Assembly (NCBI GenBank): GCA_015056175.1
Contig: SVGT01000001.1
Location: 175,793-239,792, forward strand
Length of the DNA stretch: 64,000 nt
Direction: 5' to 3'
Source: Clostridiales bacterium
GTDB taxonomy: Bacteria; Bacillota; Clostridia; Christensenellales; Aristaeellaceae
Below, in pieces: positions 7,521 through 14,995 of the stretch (position 1 is its first letter; each line of letters starts with the position of its first letter). The translations under genes and the position numbers were made by a program. The notes below the pieces were generated by a model. It ran no database searches. It was not told where the DNA came from and saw only the letters and a program-made list of their open reading frames with translations.

Positions 7521-9116
7521 TTACGCCTGATACACCTTTTTGCCGCCAAGATACACGCGCTCCACCCGGATGCTGTGGATGCTGCCTGCGTCCGTTTCAA
7601 AGGGGTTTTGGGCAAGCACGGTAAAGTCCGCCAGCATGCCGGGCTTGATCTCTCCCTTCACATGCTCATCAAAGCTGGCATAGGCGCCCTGTTTGGTGTA
7701 GCTGTCCAGCGCCTCCTGCACGGTAAAGGCTTCATAAGGCAAATAAGGTGCGCAGCCCTGCAGATCCTGCCGGGTCACAGCGCACTGCATGCCGCCCAGC
7801 GCAAAGGGCTTTTCCACCGGGCAGTCGCTGCCGTTGCTGACGGTCACGCCCTTTTGCATCAGCGTTTTCCAGGCATAGCTGCTCCCGGCCAGCTCCTCCC
7901 CCGCTCGCTCGCGGACGATGTGGATATCATAATCCAGAAAAATGCTCTGGGCATATACATGCAAGCCCATTTTTGCGATCTTGTCCAATTGATCCGGACG
8001 GGTGATCTGGCAGTGTACGATGCCGTGGCGCTCATCCTGACGGGGGTGCTTTGCCCGCGCATTTTCCAGTGCGGAAATCACCATATCCAGACACCTGTCG
8101 CCGATGCAGTGCACCGCCGTCTGCATGCCGTTTTCCTGGGCACAGCCGATGAGCTGATCAAACTCCTCCTGAGTAAATACGCTCAGACCGCAGGTGGATG
8201 CATCATCTGCATAGGGACGGCTCAGGTATGCCGTACGCGCGCCCAGTGCGCCGTCGCCCAGCATTTTCAGCGGCCCGATGCGGAACATATCCGTGCCTGC
8301 GCCCGTCTTATTGCCCTTCGCCATAAAATCCCGGAAGGCGTCCAGCTTGTTGAAATTGGCCTGCTCATACACGCGGACGGTCAGTGCGCCCTCTTCCTCC
8401 AATTCCCGATACGCCTGGTTCACCACCTCCCAGCTGAGGGTGTGGAACACGCAGTAATCGTCCGTCTGGCAGCTGGTCACGCCGTAGCTGTTCAGCGCAG
8501 CGCAGGCCGCACGGAGCATGTTTTTCACATCCTCCTTGGAGGGGGCGGGGATGGCCTCGTACACCATGTCCATGGCGTTGTCAAAAAACAGACCGTCGCA
8601 CACGCCGTCCGTCATGCCGATGCGGCCGCCCTCCACCTGCTTGGTTTCCGCCGTAACGCCCAGCATGTCCAGCGCCCTGCTGTTCACCGCCAGCGCATGG
8701 CCGCAGGCGCGGGTGGCCACCACCGGATGAGAGGTGGACACCTTGTCCAGATCCCAGCGGTTGGGCATGCGCTTTTCATCCGCAAAAAAATCCTGATTCC
8801 AGCCGCGGCCGATGATCCAGCCGCCCCGCCCGGGCGCAGTAGCCCGGAGGCAGGAGATCATATCCTCAAGAGAGCGGGTATGCTCCTGCAGGGGCGCCGT
8901 GCTCAGCGCCTGGCCGTAGCTGAGCAGATGCATATGGCTGTCGTTGAGACCTGCGCAGACAAACGCGCCCTCAAGATCCACCGTTTCATCCCGGGAAAGC
9001 GTTTGCGCCTCCTGATCAGAGCCTGCAAAAATAAAGCGGCCGTCCTCCACCGCAAAGGCCTCCTGGAGAGGCAGCGTGCCCGTATAGACCCGGGCGTTGT
9101 GATATACCGTAATCAT
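7521..9116 (-). CDS. Amidohydrolase, YtcJ/Amidohydro_3 family
   Basis: 531-residue metal-dependent hydrolase of the amidohydrolase superfamily, cytoplasmic. GLNDSHMHLLSYG near residue 57 supplies the first metal-binding HxH. GRGWNQDFF, MLGDGALGARTAYL, TAVHCIGDRCLD and the C-terminal SNGSDCPVEKPF (with the metal-site Asp) are all in the order typical of YtcJ-like proteins, and the family length of 520-560 is matched. The substrate of this group is generally unknown. The start at 9116 follows CGGAGGAT; the open frame extends to 9221 but crosses the terminator of the next gene. It is transcribed alone, convergent with the LCP gene. Confidence 0.88.
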   Translation of the reverse strand: MITVYHNARVYTGTLPLQEAFAVEDGRFIFAGSDQEAQTLSRDETVDLEGAFVCAGLNDSHMHLLSYGQALSTAPLQEHTRSLEDMISCLRATAPGRGGWIIGRGWNQDFFADEKRMPNRWDLDKVSTSHPVVATRACGHALAVNSRALDMLGVTAETKQVEGGRIGMTDGVCDGLFFDNAMDMVYEAIPAPSKEDVKNMLRAACAALNSYGVTSCQTDDYCVFHTLSWEVVNQAYRELEEEGALTVRVYEQANFNKLDAFRDFMAKGNKTGAGTDMFRIGPLKMLGDGALGARTAYLSRPYADDASTCGLSVFTQEEFDQLIGCAQENGMQTAVHCIGDRCLDMVISALENARAKHPRQDERHGIVHCQITRPDQLDKIAKMGLHVYAQSIFLDYDIHIVRERAGEELAGSSYAWKTLMQKGVTVSNGSDCPVEKPFALGGMQCAVTRQDLQGCAPYLPYEAFTVQEALDSYTKQGAYASFDEHVKGEIKPGMLADFTVLAQNPFETDAGSIHSIRVERVYLGGKKVYQA

Positions 9117-9189
9117 CCCGATCCTCCGAATTGCTTTTTTCCTATTGTAGCGGATACGGCCAAAGATTGCAATACACCCGTCCGCCGTC

Positions 9190-9222
9190 AAAAAAAGTGC
9201 TCTCCCGCATCGGGAGAGCACT
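9190..9222 (-). terminator. Strong intrinsic terminator after the peptidoglycan-binding lipoprotein
   Basis: On the minus strand AGTGCTCTCCCG pairs perfectly over 12 bp with CGGGAGAGCACT (arms 9211-9222 and 9196-9207, 3-nt loop) and is followed by a run of Ts (9196-9191). Confidence 0.92.
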
Positions 9223-9235
9223 TGATGTTTGTAGA

Positions 9236-11086
9236 TCAGGATCCTTCGGGGAAATCGCCTTCAAACAGCACGCGCTGGGTGGCATGGCCGGCCTTGCCGT
9301 CCTGCTTGAGGCCCTTGGCCGCCTGCAGCTTCTTGACAGCCGTTTCGGTGCTTTCGCCAAAGTAGCCGTCGGTCACGCCGTTGTAGTAGCCCTGCTCCTT
9401 GAGTTCCTCCTGCAGCTTGCGCACCAGAGAGCCGTAATGGCCGCGCTCCAGCGTCACATAGGTATCGTCGGGGGAGGGAGTGACCAGCACGTACACATTG
9501 TCCGGAATGGCCGTTGCGGAGGTGCTGGGCTTGGCGGTGGCGGAGGAGCCGTTCAGCTTATCCCAGGTGCCTTCGCCCACCTTTCCGTCCACCGTCAGGC
9601 CGTTGGCACGCTGGAAGGCGCGCACAGCGTCGCGGGTGGCTGCGCCAAAGTCGCCGTCCACGTCGCCGCTGTAGAAGCCCAGCGTCTTCAATCTGCTCTG
9701 CAGACGCACCACCTTTTCGCCCTGGCTGCCCATCTGCAGCGTGGCAGAAGGCGTAGCGGTGGGCCTGGGGGTAGCAGTGGCAGCCGCCTTGGCGGAGGAG
9801 GAGTACAGGCGCGATGCAGTCTGAGCGCCCACGCGGCCGTCGGCAGTCAGGCCGTTGCGGTTCTGGAAGGCGCGCACGGCGCTGCGGGTGCTTTCGCCAA
9901 AGTCGCCGTCCACATTGCCGTTATAGTAACCCAGCCTCTTGAGCCGGTTCTGCAGCGTGATCACTTCATCGCCGCGGCTGCCGATCTCCAGCACGTCGCT
10001 GCCGGCAGCTGCCGCAGAGGAGGAGTTCAGCTTGGAGAGCGTTTCGCTGCCCGCCTTGCCGTCGGCAGTCAATCCGTTCTGGCGCTGGAATTCCTTCACA
10101 GCCTGTTCGGTGCTGTCGCCAAAGTCGCCGTCGATATTGCCGGTGTAATAGCCCAGCGCCTTCAGGCGGGTCTGCAGCGTACGCACGGCGTCGCCCTCGC
10201 TGCCCTTCTTGAGGGAGGTGCCCACGATGCCGGCGGAGGTGGAGGTACCCTTGGCAGAGGAGGAGAACAGCGCATCCAGCGTCACCTTGCCGGCGATGCC
10301 GTCCCAGTAGGAGCAGTTGCGCTTCTGGAAGGCGATGACGGCGGCCTCGGTAGAGGCGTCAAAGCGGCCGGTGGCCTCTCCGTCCAGATAGCCCAGCCGG
10401 ATGAGACGATCCTGCATCTTGGTCACCAGAGAGCCGGTGGAGCCCACCTGCAGGTAGGTATCCTCGCTGTACTGGGGCGCGCTGGTGGGACGGGGCGTGG
10501 GCGTAGCGGTCACCTGGGGCCTGGCAGTCACATTGGTGCTGGCCAGCTTGCGCAGCGTTTCGATACCGGCGATGCCGTCCACTTCCAGACCCATCTGCTG
10601 CTGGAACTGCTTGACGGCCGTTTCGGTCATTTCGCCAAAGTCGCCGTCGGCGCTGCCCTTGAGATAACCCAGAGCCTTCAGCTTCTGCTGCAGGTCCCTG
10701 ACCGCCGCACCGGTAGCGCCCAGCTTCAGGATGTTGGAGGGCGTTGCGGTGGGCGCATCGGTGGTAATCACAACGGGCGGCACGGTGGCAGAGCCAATCA
10801 CAGGCGCCTGGGTGGTGTTGTTGAGGATCACCGGCGTCTGCTGGTTGATGATGTTCACGGTATTGGCAGGCTGATTGCTGGGCAGCGTGACAACAGCCGT
10901 TTCCTTGGGCGCTTCCTGAGAGGGCGCGGGAGAATTGGTGTTCACATTCTGGGTGGGATACTCAGGGAATAGATCCCCCGTGGTACCCTCGATGGTGGGG
11001 GTATTGGCATAACAGCCGCTGAGCGCCAGCACGCATACCAGCAGCAGCACAAGACCCATACGCTTCATTGCCTTAGAGTTCTTCAT
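9236..11086 (-). CDS. Lipoprotein with six peptidoglycan-binding (PG_binding_1) repeats
   Basis: 616 residues. The N-terminus MKNSKAMKRMGLVLLLVCVLALSGCYA ends in a lipobox (LSGC), so the mature protein is lipid-anchored outside the membrane. A Thr/Pro/Asn-rich linker of about 120 residues follows. Six repeats of about 65 residues fill the rest; each has the pattern LxxGSxGxxVxxLQxRLKxLGYYxGxxDGDFGxxTxxAVxxFQxxNGLxxDGxxGxxT. These modules bind peptidoglycan in wall hydrolases and spore cortex-lytic enzymes, but no catalytic domain is present here, so a structural or scaffolding role is inferred. Repeats 3 to 5 are most alike; the second has a divergent CSYWDGIAG segment. The start at 11086 gives the signal peptide and follows GTGGAG. 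Confidence 0.9.
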   Translation of the reverse strand: MKNSKAMKRMGLVLLLVCVLALSGCYANTPTIEGTTGDLFPEYPTQNVNTNSPAPSQEAPKETAVVTLPSNQPANTVNIINQQTPVILNNTTQAPVIGSATVPPVVITTDAPTATPSNILKLGATGAAVRDLQQKLKALGYLKGSADGDFGEMTETAVKQFQQQMGLEVDGIAGIETLRKLASTNVTARPQVTATPTPRPTSAPQYSEDTYLQVGSTGSLVTKMQDRLIRLGYLDGEATGRFDASTEAAVIAFQKRNCSYWDGIAGKVTLDALFSSSAKGTSTSAGIVGTSLKKGSEGDAVRTLQTRLKALGYYTGNIDGDFGDSTEQAVKEFQRQNGLTADGKAGSETLSKLNSSSAAAAGSDVLEIGSRGDEVITLQNRLKRLGYYNGNVDGDFGESTRSAVRAFQNRNGLTADGRVGAQTASRLYSSSAKAAATATPRPTATPSATLQMGSQGEKVVRLQSRLKTLGFYSGDVDGDFGAATRDAVRAFQRANGLTVDGKVGEGTWDKLNGSSATAKPSTSATAIPDNVYVLVTPSPDDTYVTLERGHYGSLVRKLQEELKEQGYYNGVTDGYFGESTETAVKKLQAAKGLKQDGKAGHATQRVLFEGDFPEGS

Positions 11087-11190
11087 GTCTCCACGCTTCC
11101 TTCCCGGTTCTTCATCTATATGACGAAGCACCCCATGCGATTTATTCCGCATATTTGCTTAAAATGATCAAAAATCCTTGGTTTTACGGA

Positions 11191-11805
11191 TCAAAGAGCG
11201 TCCGTATAATGCCAGGTCTGCCAGCCGCGGTTTGCCGCAGCGACGATATTGGCATAAGAATCGTCAATAAACAGCGTTTTTGCAGGCACAAGGGCGTATC
11301 TTTCCTCGATCAGGCGGAAGATCTCGCTTTCCGGCTTCCACATTTTTTCCCTTCCGCTGACCACGATGCCGTCCAGCAATTTGAAAAAATCAAATTTCGC
11401 ATACACCCGGTCAAAGGCGGTCACGCCGTAGTTGGTAAGGGCGTACACCTTTTTGCCTTCTTCCCTGAGGACGGCAATATCCTGTGCCAGCGGCAGCACC
11501 ACCCGATCCTCATGGTAGTGCTCATAAGCACGGAGCACCTCATGCCAGGCATGGGGAACACCCGCATATTCCGCTATACGGCGGGCCACCTCTTCATCAG
11601 ACCACAGGCCCTTGTCAAACTGACCCCAGTACCATTCATGGTCCTGCACGAACATGGCGTCGCCCAGTTTTTTTCGGTGCTCTTCGCTCAGAAAGGCGTT
11701 TCGGATATGCGCTGTATCAAAGCGAAACAGCACATTGCCCACGTCAAACACCACGTTATCTGCACAGCGTGCTCTTTCCGCCAGTTCCGGGACGTGATAG
11801 CGCAT
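11191..11805 (-). CDS. HAD-superfamily phosphatase, YihX-like
   Basis: 204-residue cytoplasmic haloacid dehalogenase-like hydrolase. NVVFDVGNVLFRFD near residue 17 is motif I of the YihX type, in which the usual second Asp position is Gly-Asn. LTNYG is motif II, the Lys of KPESEIF motif III and FIDDSYANI motif IV. Members are sugar-phosphate phosphatases (YihX acts on glucose 1-phosphate); the substrate here is not predictable. The ATG at 11805 follows GAAAGGCAGG; the frame extends 13 codons further without a better site. Its neighbours are unrelated and it appears monocistronic. Confidence 0.85.
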   Translation of the reverse strand: MRYHVPELAERARCADNVVFDVGNVLFRFDTAHIRNAFLSEEHRKKLGDAMFVQDHEWYWGQFDKGLWSDEEVARRIAEYAGVPHAWHEVLRAYEHYHEDRVVLPLAQDIAVLREEGKKVYALTNYGVTAFDRVYAKFDFFKLLDGIVVSGREKMWKPESEIFRLIEERYALVPAKTLFIDDSYANIVAAANRGWQTWHYTDAL

Positions 11806-11913
11806 CAAAAAAACCTGCCTTTCTCCCGCTAAATATATTAACACACTTGAAACACTTTTTCAACACTTTATCTGCCCCAAACGCATACAAATTCCCGCTT
11901 CTTTCCCTTTTGC

Positions 11914-11941
11914 TTGACAAGAAAAGCGCCGCAGGTATAAT
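11914..11941 (+). promoter_or_regulatory. Promoter of luxS
   Basis: TTGACA (11914-11919), a 16-bp spacer and TATAAT (11936-11941). Confidence 0.8.
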
Positions 11942-11987
11942 GAAGCGTGTGTTTTTTCATTTTCCCCACGTACCAAGGAGGCATCCC

Positions 11988-12452
11988 ATGAAACAGATCG
12001 CCAGCTTTACCGTGAACCACGACGTCCTGGAAAAGGGCATGTACATTTCCCGCATCGACGGCGACACCGTGACCTACGACCTGCGCATGAAAAAACCCAA
12101 CGGCGGGGATTATCTTGAGAACGCCGCCATGCACACCTTTGAGCATCTGTTCGCCACCTATGCCCGCAACAGCCGCTATACCGATCAGGTGGTGTACGTG
12201 GGCCCCATGGGCTGCCGCACCGGCTTTTATCTGCTGATGCGCGATACCGTATCCTATGCAGAGGCCATTGCGCTGGTGCAGGAAAGCTTCCGCTTCATTG
12301 CGGATTTTGAAGGCGCCATCCCCGGCGCCCAGTACTCCAGGGAATGCGGCAATTATCTGGAGCACGACCTGGCAGGCGCCAGGGAGATCGCAAAGGACAT
12401 GTGCCGGGTGCTTTCCGGCTGGACGGAAGCGGACATGGTCTACAAGCCTTGA
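11988..12452 (+). CDS. luxS: S-ribosylhomocysteine lyase
   Basis: 154 residues. LuxS cleaves S-ribosylhomocysteine to homocysteine and DPD, the precursor of autoinducer-2, as part of the activated methyl cycle. The metal ligands are visible: H49 and H53 in MHTFEH and C120 in RECGNYLEH. The catalytic Cys is C76 in GPMGCRTGFY. The length matches the family (150-160). The AAGGAGG site and consensus promoter give a confident start. No pfs/mtnN or metK gene lies beside it, so it is a stand-alone gene. Its stop codon overlaps the -35 box of the next promoter. Confidence 0.97.
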   Translation: MKQIASFTVNHDVLEKGMYISRIDGDTVTYDLRMKKPNGGDYLENAAMHTFEHLFATYARNSRYTDQVVYVGPMGCRTGFYLLMRDTVSYAEAIALVQESFRFIADFEGAIPGAQYSRECGNYLEHDLAGAREIAKDMCRVLSGWTEADMVYKP

Positions 12453-12478
12453 CACTTAAAGCCCTTCTGTGATACAAT
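12449..12478 (+). promoter_or_regulatory. Promoter of pnuC
   Basis: TTGACA (12449-12454) overlaps the luxS stop codon; an 18-bp spacer leads to TACAAT (12473-12478) with an extended -10 TGA (12470-12472). Transcription should start near 12485. Confidence 0.75.
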
Positions 12479-12484
12479 CGTCCG

Positions 12485-12580
12485 CGAAAGTCAACAAGCT
12501 TTTCCCACCGGGGAAAGGGCTGTAAAAGCCCGTGAACGCATCGTTAGGTCTTTGAAGATGCGCTCGCGGGCGTTTTTTGT
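12485..12580 (+). promoter_or_regulatory. Structured leader with intrinsic terminator upstream of pnuC (candidate riboswitch/attenuator)
   Basis: Between the promoter and the pnuC ribosome site lie three hairpins. The first is CTTTTCCC (12499-12506) with GGGGAAAG (12510-12517). The second is GGGCT (12517-12521) with AGCCC (12527-12531). The third is a terminator, GCCCG (12528-12532) and CGCATC (12537-12542) with GATGCG (12557-12562) and CGGGC (12567-12571), followed by TTTTTT (12573-12578). The second and third hairpins share 12528-12531 and so exclude each other, as in an antiterminator/terminator switch. An outer helix AAAG (12487-12490) with CTTT (12550-12553) is also possible. I do not recognise a known riboswitch consensus. 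It could instead simply be the luxS terminator. Confidence 0.6.
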
Positions 12581-12596
12581 TCAGGAGGCTGTTTTG

Positions 12597-13292
12597 ATGC
12601 TGAAAAACCCGTTCAAAGCCCTGCGCAAACGAGAATGGATTCTGTGGGGCATTTCTTTGCTGCTGGTGCTGCTTTCCAATTTGCTCTGTGGGCAGATGGA
12701 CGCGGTCAATCTGGCCGCCACCTCTCTTGGCGTTACGGCGCTGATCTTTATCGCCCGGGGCGACGTGTGGGGACAGATCCTGACGGTGGTCTTTTCCATC
12801 CTCTACGGCATCGTTTCTTTCCGCTTCCGCTACTGGGGCGAAATGATCACCTACCTTGGCATGACGCTGCCCATCGCCGTGATGAGCATCATCACCTGGC
12901 TGAAAAACCCCTACGGCAAGGACGTAAACGAGGTCAGGATCGCCCGTCTGGGAAAGGGCGGCACGCTGATGATGTGGGCGCTGACACTGGCAGTTACCGC
13001 AGTGTTCTACTTTATCCTCCGCGCCTTTGATACCCCCAACCTCCTCCCCTCCACCTTTTCCGTCACCACCAGCTTTCTGGCCTGCTACCTGCTCATGATG
13101 CGCAACAGCCACTATGCCCTGGCCTATGCCGCAAACGACGTGGTGCTCATCATCCTGTGGGTGCTGGCTACGCTGAGCGACCTTTCTTATCTCCCCATGG
13201 TGGTCAATTTTTCCATGTTCCTCATCAACGATCTGTACGGCTTCATCAGCTGGAAAAAGCGGGAGAAGAAGCAGGGGCTGAAAGCTGCCTGA
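12597..13292 (+). CDS. pnuC: PnuC-family nicotinamide riboside transporter
   Basis: 231-residue integral membrane protein with about seven or eight hydrophobic segments. PnuC proteins are facilitators for nicotinamide riboside or related vitamin precursors. The family pattern is visible in LLCGQMDAVNLAATSLGVTALIFIARGDVWGQILTVVFSILYGIVSF and in the late NDVVLIILWVLA and FINDLYGFISWKK segments; WG/W residues in these segments line the substrate path in known structures. The start at 12597 has CAGGAGG 10 nt upstream, immediately after the leader terminator. No NAD salvage gene is adjacent, so the exact substrate is inferred from the family only. Confidence 0.85.
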   Translation: MLKNPFKALRKREWILWGISLLLVLLSNLLCGQMDAVNLAATSLGVTALIFIARGDVWGQILTVVFSILYGIVSFRFRYWGEMITYLGMTLPIAVMSIITWLKNPYGKDVNEVRIARLGKGGTLMMWALTLAVTAVFYFILRAFDTPNLLPSTFSVTTSFLACYLLMMRNSHYALAYAANDVVLIILWVLATLSDLSYLPMVVNFSMFLINDLYGFISWKKREKKQGLKAA

Positions 13293-13304
13293 TGCAAATA
13301 ACAG

Positions 13305-13333
13305 TTTACTTCCCCCGCATTGCGTGGTAGAAT
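13305..13333 (+). promoter_or_regulatory. Promoter of the DUF4127 gene
   Basis: TTTACT (13305-13310), a 17-bp spacer and TAGAAT (13328-13333) with extended -10 TGG (13325-13327). Confidence 0.6.
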
Positions 13334-13389
13334 AACCGTAAGCAATTCCCCCGATTCAGGCGAAAAAAACAGCTCAAGGAGTCAGAAAA

Positions 13390-14898
13390 ATGAAAAAGAT
13401 CGTATTGCTTCCGCTGGATGAAAGACCCTGCAATTACATATACCCCCAGAACATGTTCAATAATGACGATATCCATATCACCGTCCCCGACATGAGCATC
13501 ATGGGCAACAAAAAGACCCCCGGCGATCACGAAAAGATCGTTGAGTTCCTGCTTGAGGAAACCAAAGACGCCTACGGCCTGGTGCTGTCCGTGGATACGC
13601 TGCTCTACGGCGGCATTCTGCCCAGCCGCCTGCATTATTTCACCGAGGAAGAGCTGAAGGAACGGCTAAGCGTCATCCGCAAGATCCGCGAAAACAACCC
13701 GGATCTGATCATCTACGCCTTCAACCTGATCATGCGCTGCCCCCAGTATTCCAGCTCGGACGAGGAGCCGGATTATTACGAATACTGCGGTCTGGAGATC
13801 TTCAAATACGGCTATTACAACCACAAAAAAGAGCTGGGCGTGATCACCGAGGAGGAGCAAAAGGCCTTTGACAGCATGCAGGTTCCCGAAAAGGAAGTGC
13901 AGGATTTCCTCCACCGCCGCGAAACCAACTGCGCACTGAATATCGCAGCGCTGGACCTGGTGGAAGAAAAGATCATCGATTTCCTGATCATTCCCCAGGA
14001 CGATTCCAGCGAGTTTGGCTGGACCGCCATCGACCAGCGGAAGATCAGCAAGATCATCAGCAAAAAGAACCTGCAGCTTTCCGTGTACATGTATCCCGGC
14101 GCCGACGAAGTGGCCAACACGCTGCTGTCCAAAATGGTGCTGAAGATCGAAAAGAAGCGCCCGCTGTTCTACGTCAAATACAACTCCGTCAGCGCCCCCA
14201 GGACCATTCCCTTCCTGGAGGACCGGTATCTGGACCTGACGGTGAACTACCAGATCCTGGCGGCAGGCGGCCTGATTACCCAGAACCTGAGCGAAGCGGA
14301 CATTGTGCTGTGCGTCAATGCCAACGGCATTTCCATGATGGAAAAATCCACGCTGGATCACGAATGTGACCGGGGCATGACCACCTTCCGCAACATGCCG
14401 GAATTCATGGAGTTCATGGACTATTGCGTGAACGACCTGCACAAGAAGGTAGCCGTGGCGGACGTGGCCACCATCAACGGCTCCGACTATGAACTGATCG
14501 CCATGATGCAGCAGAAGGATCTTCTGCTCAAGGTGGCCTCCTACGCCGGCTGGAATACCTCCAGCAATACCCTGGGCACCTGCATCCCCCACGCCGTGGT
14601 CAACTACCTCTACGGCAACACCAAGGCGCACTATGATTTCCTCGTTTCCCGCTACATTGAAGATTTTGCCTACATGACCTGCGTGCGCGCCAAGGTGCTT
14701 GCCACCCTGGAAGCCCGGGGCATGAACTACTTCTCTGTGGACGGTCAGCGCGGCGTTGTGGCAAAGGAAGTGAAGGCCGAGATCGAAGCCTTTATCCCGG
14801 AATACCTTCAGTCCATCCAGGATCATTACGTGATCCGCGATTGCTACATGCCCTGGTCCCGTATGTTTGAAGTGGGCATCCTGGCCAGCTACAAATAA
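13390..14898 (+). CDS. DUF4127 family protein
   Basis: 502-residue soluble protein. It begins MKKIVLLPLDERPCNYIYP, the signature start of the DUF4127 family, and has other family segments such as LVLSVDTLLYGGILPSRLHY, IPQDDSSEFGWTA, YPGADEVA and NTLGTCIPHA. Conserved Asp, Glu and His residues in these segments suggest a hydrolase or metal enzyme, but no activity is established for the family. CAAGGAG precedes the ATG. It has its own promoter and terminator and no linked partner that would suggest a pathway. Confidence 0.85.
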   Translation: MKKIVLLPLDERPCNYIYPQNMFNNDDIHITVPDMSIMGNKKTPGDHEKIVEFLLEETKDAYGLVLSVDTLLYGGILPSRLHYFTEEELKERLSVIRKIRENNPDLIIYAFNLIMRCPQYSSSDEEPDYYEYCGLEIFKYGYYNHKKELGVITEEEQKAFDSMQVPEKEVQDFLHRRETNCALNIAALDLVEEKIIDFLIIPQDDSSEFGWTAIDQRKISKIISKKNLQLSVYMYPGADEVANTLLSKMVLKIEKKRPLFYVKYNSVSAPRTIPFLEDRYLDLTVNYQILAAGGLITQNLSEADIVLCVNANGISMMEKSTLDHECDRGMTTFRNMPEFMEFMDYCVNDLHKKVAVADVATINGSDYELIAMMQQKDLLLKVASYAGWNTSSNTLGTCIPHAVVNYLYGNTKAHYDFLVSRYIEDFAYMTCVRAKVLATLEARGMNYFSVDGQRGVVAKEVKAEIEAFIPEYLQSIQDHYVIRDCYMPWSRMFEVGILASYK

Positions 14899-14941
14899 TC
14901 AGGCAAACCGCATATCCGCAGGCGTCTGCCTCCGGAATCAA

Positions 14942-14970
14942 AAAGCCCCGATGACATTCATCGGGGCTTT
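14942..14970. terminator. Bidirectional terminator between DUF4127 and pepF genes
   Basis: AAAGCCCCGATGA (14942-14954) pairs over 13 bp with TCATCGGGGCTTT (14958-14970). The T-rich tail is stronger on the minus strand (TTTTTG), serving the convergent pepF gene. Confidence 0.9.
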
Positions 14971-14995
14971 GCTTATGCGGTTTCGGGTGCGTTCT

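Noticed and set aside
9240..10760. Repetitive DNA in the peptidoglycan-binding lipoprotein as a possible CRISPR or minisatellite
   Set aside because: Periodicity of about 200 bp follows the protein repeat unit, and the copies differ by synonymous and non-synonymous changes; no constant short repeats with unique spacers.
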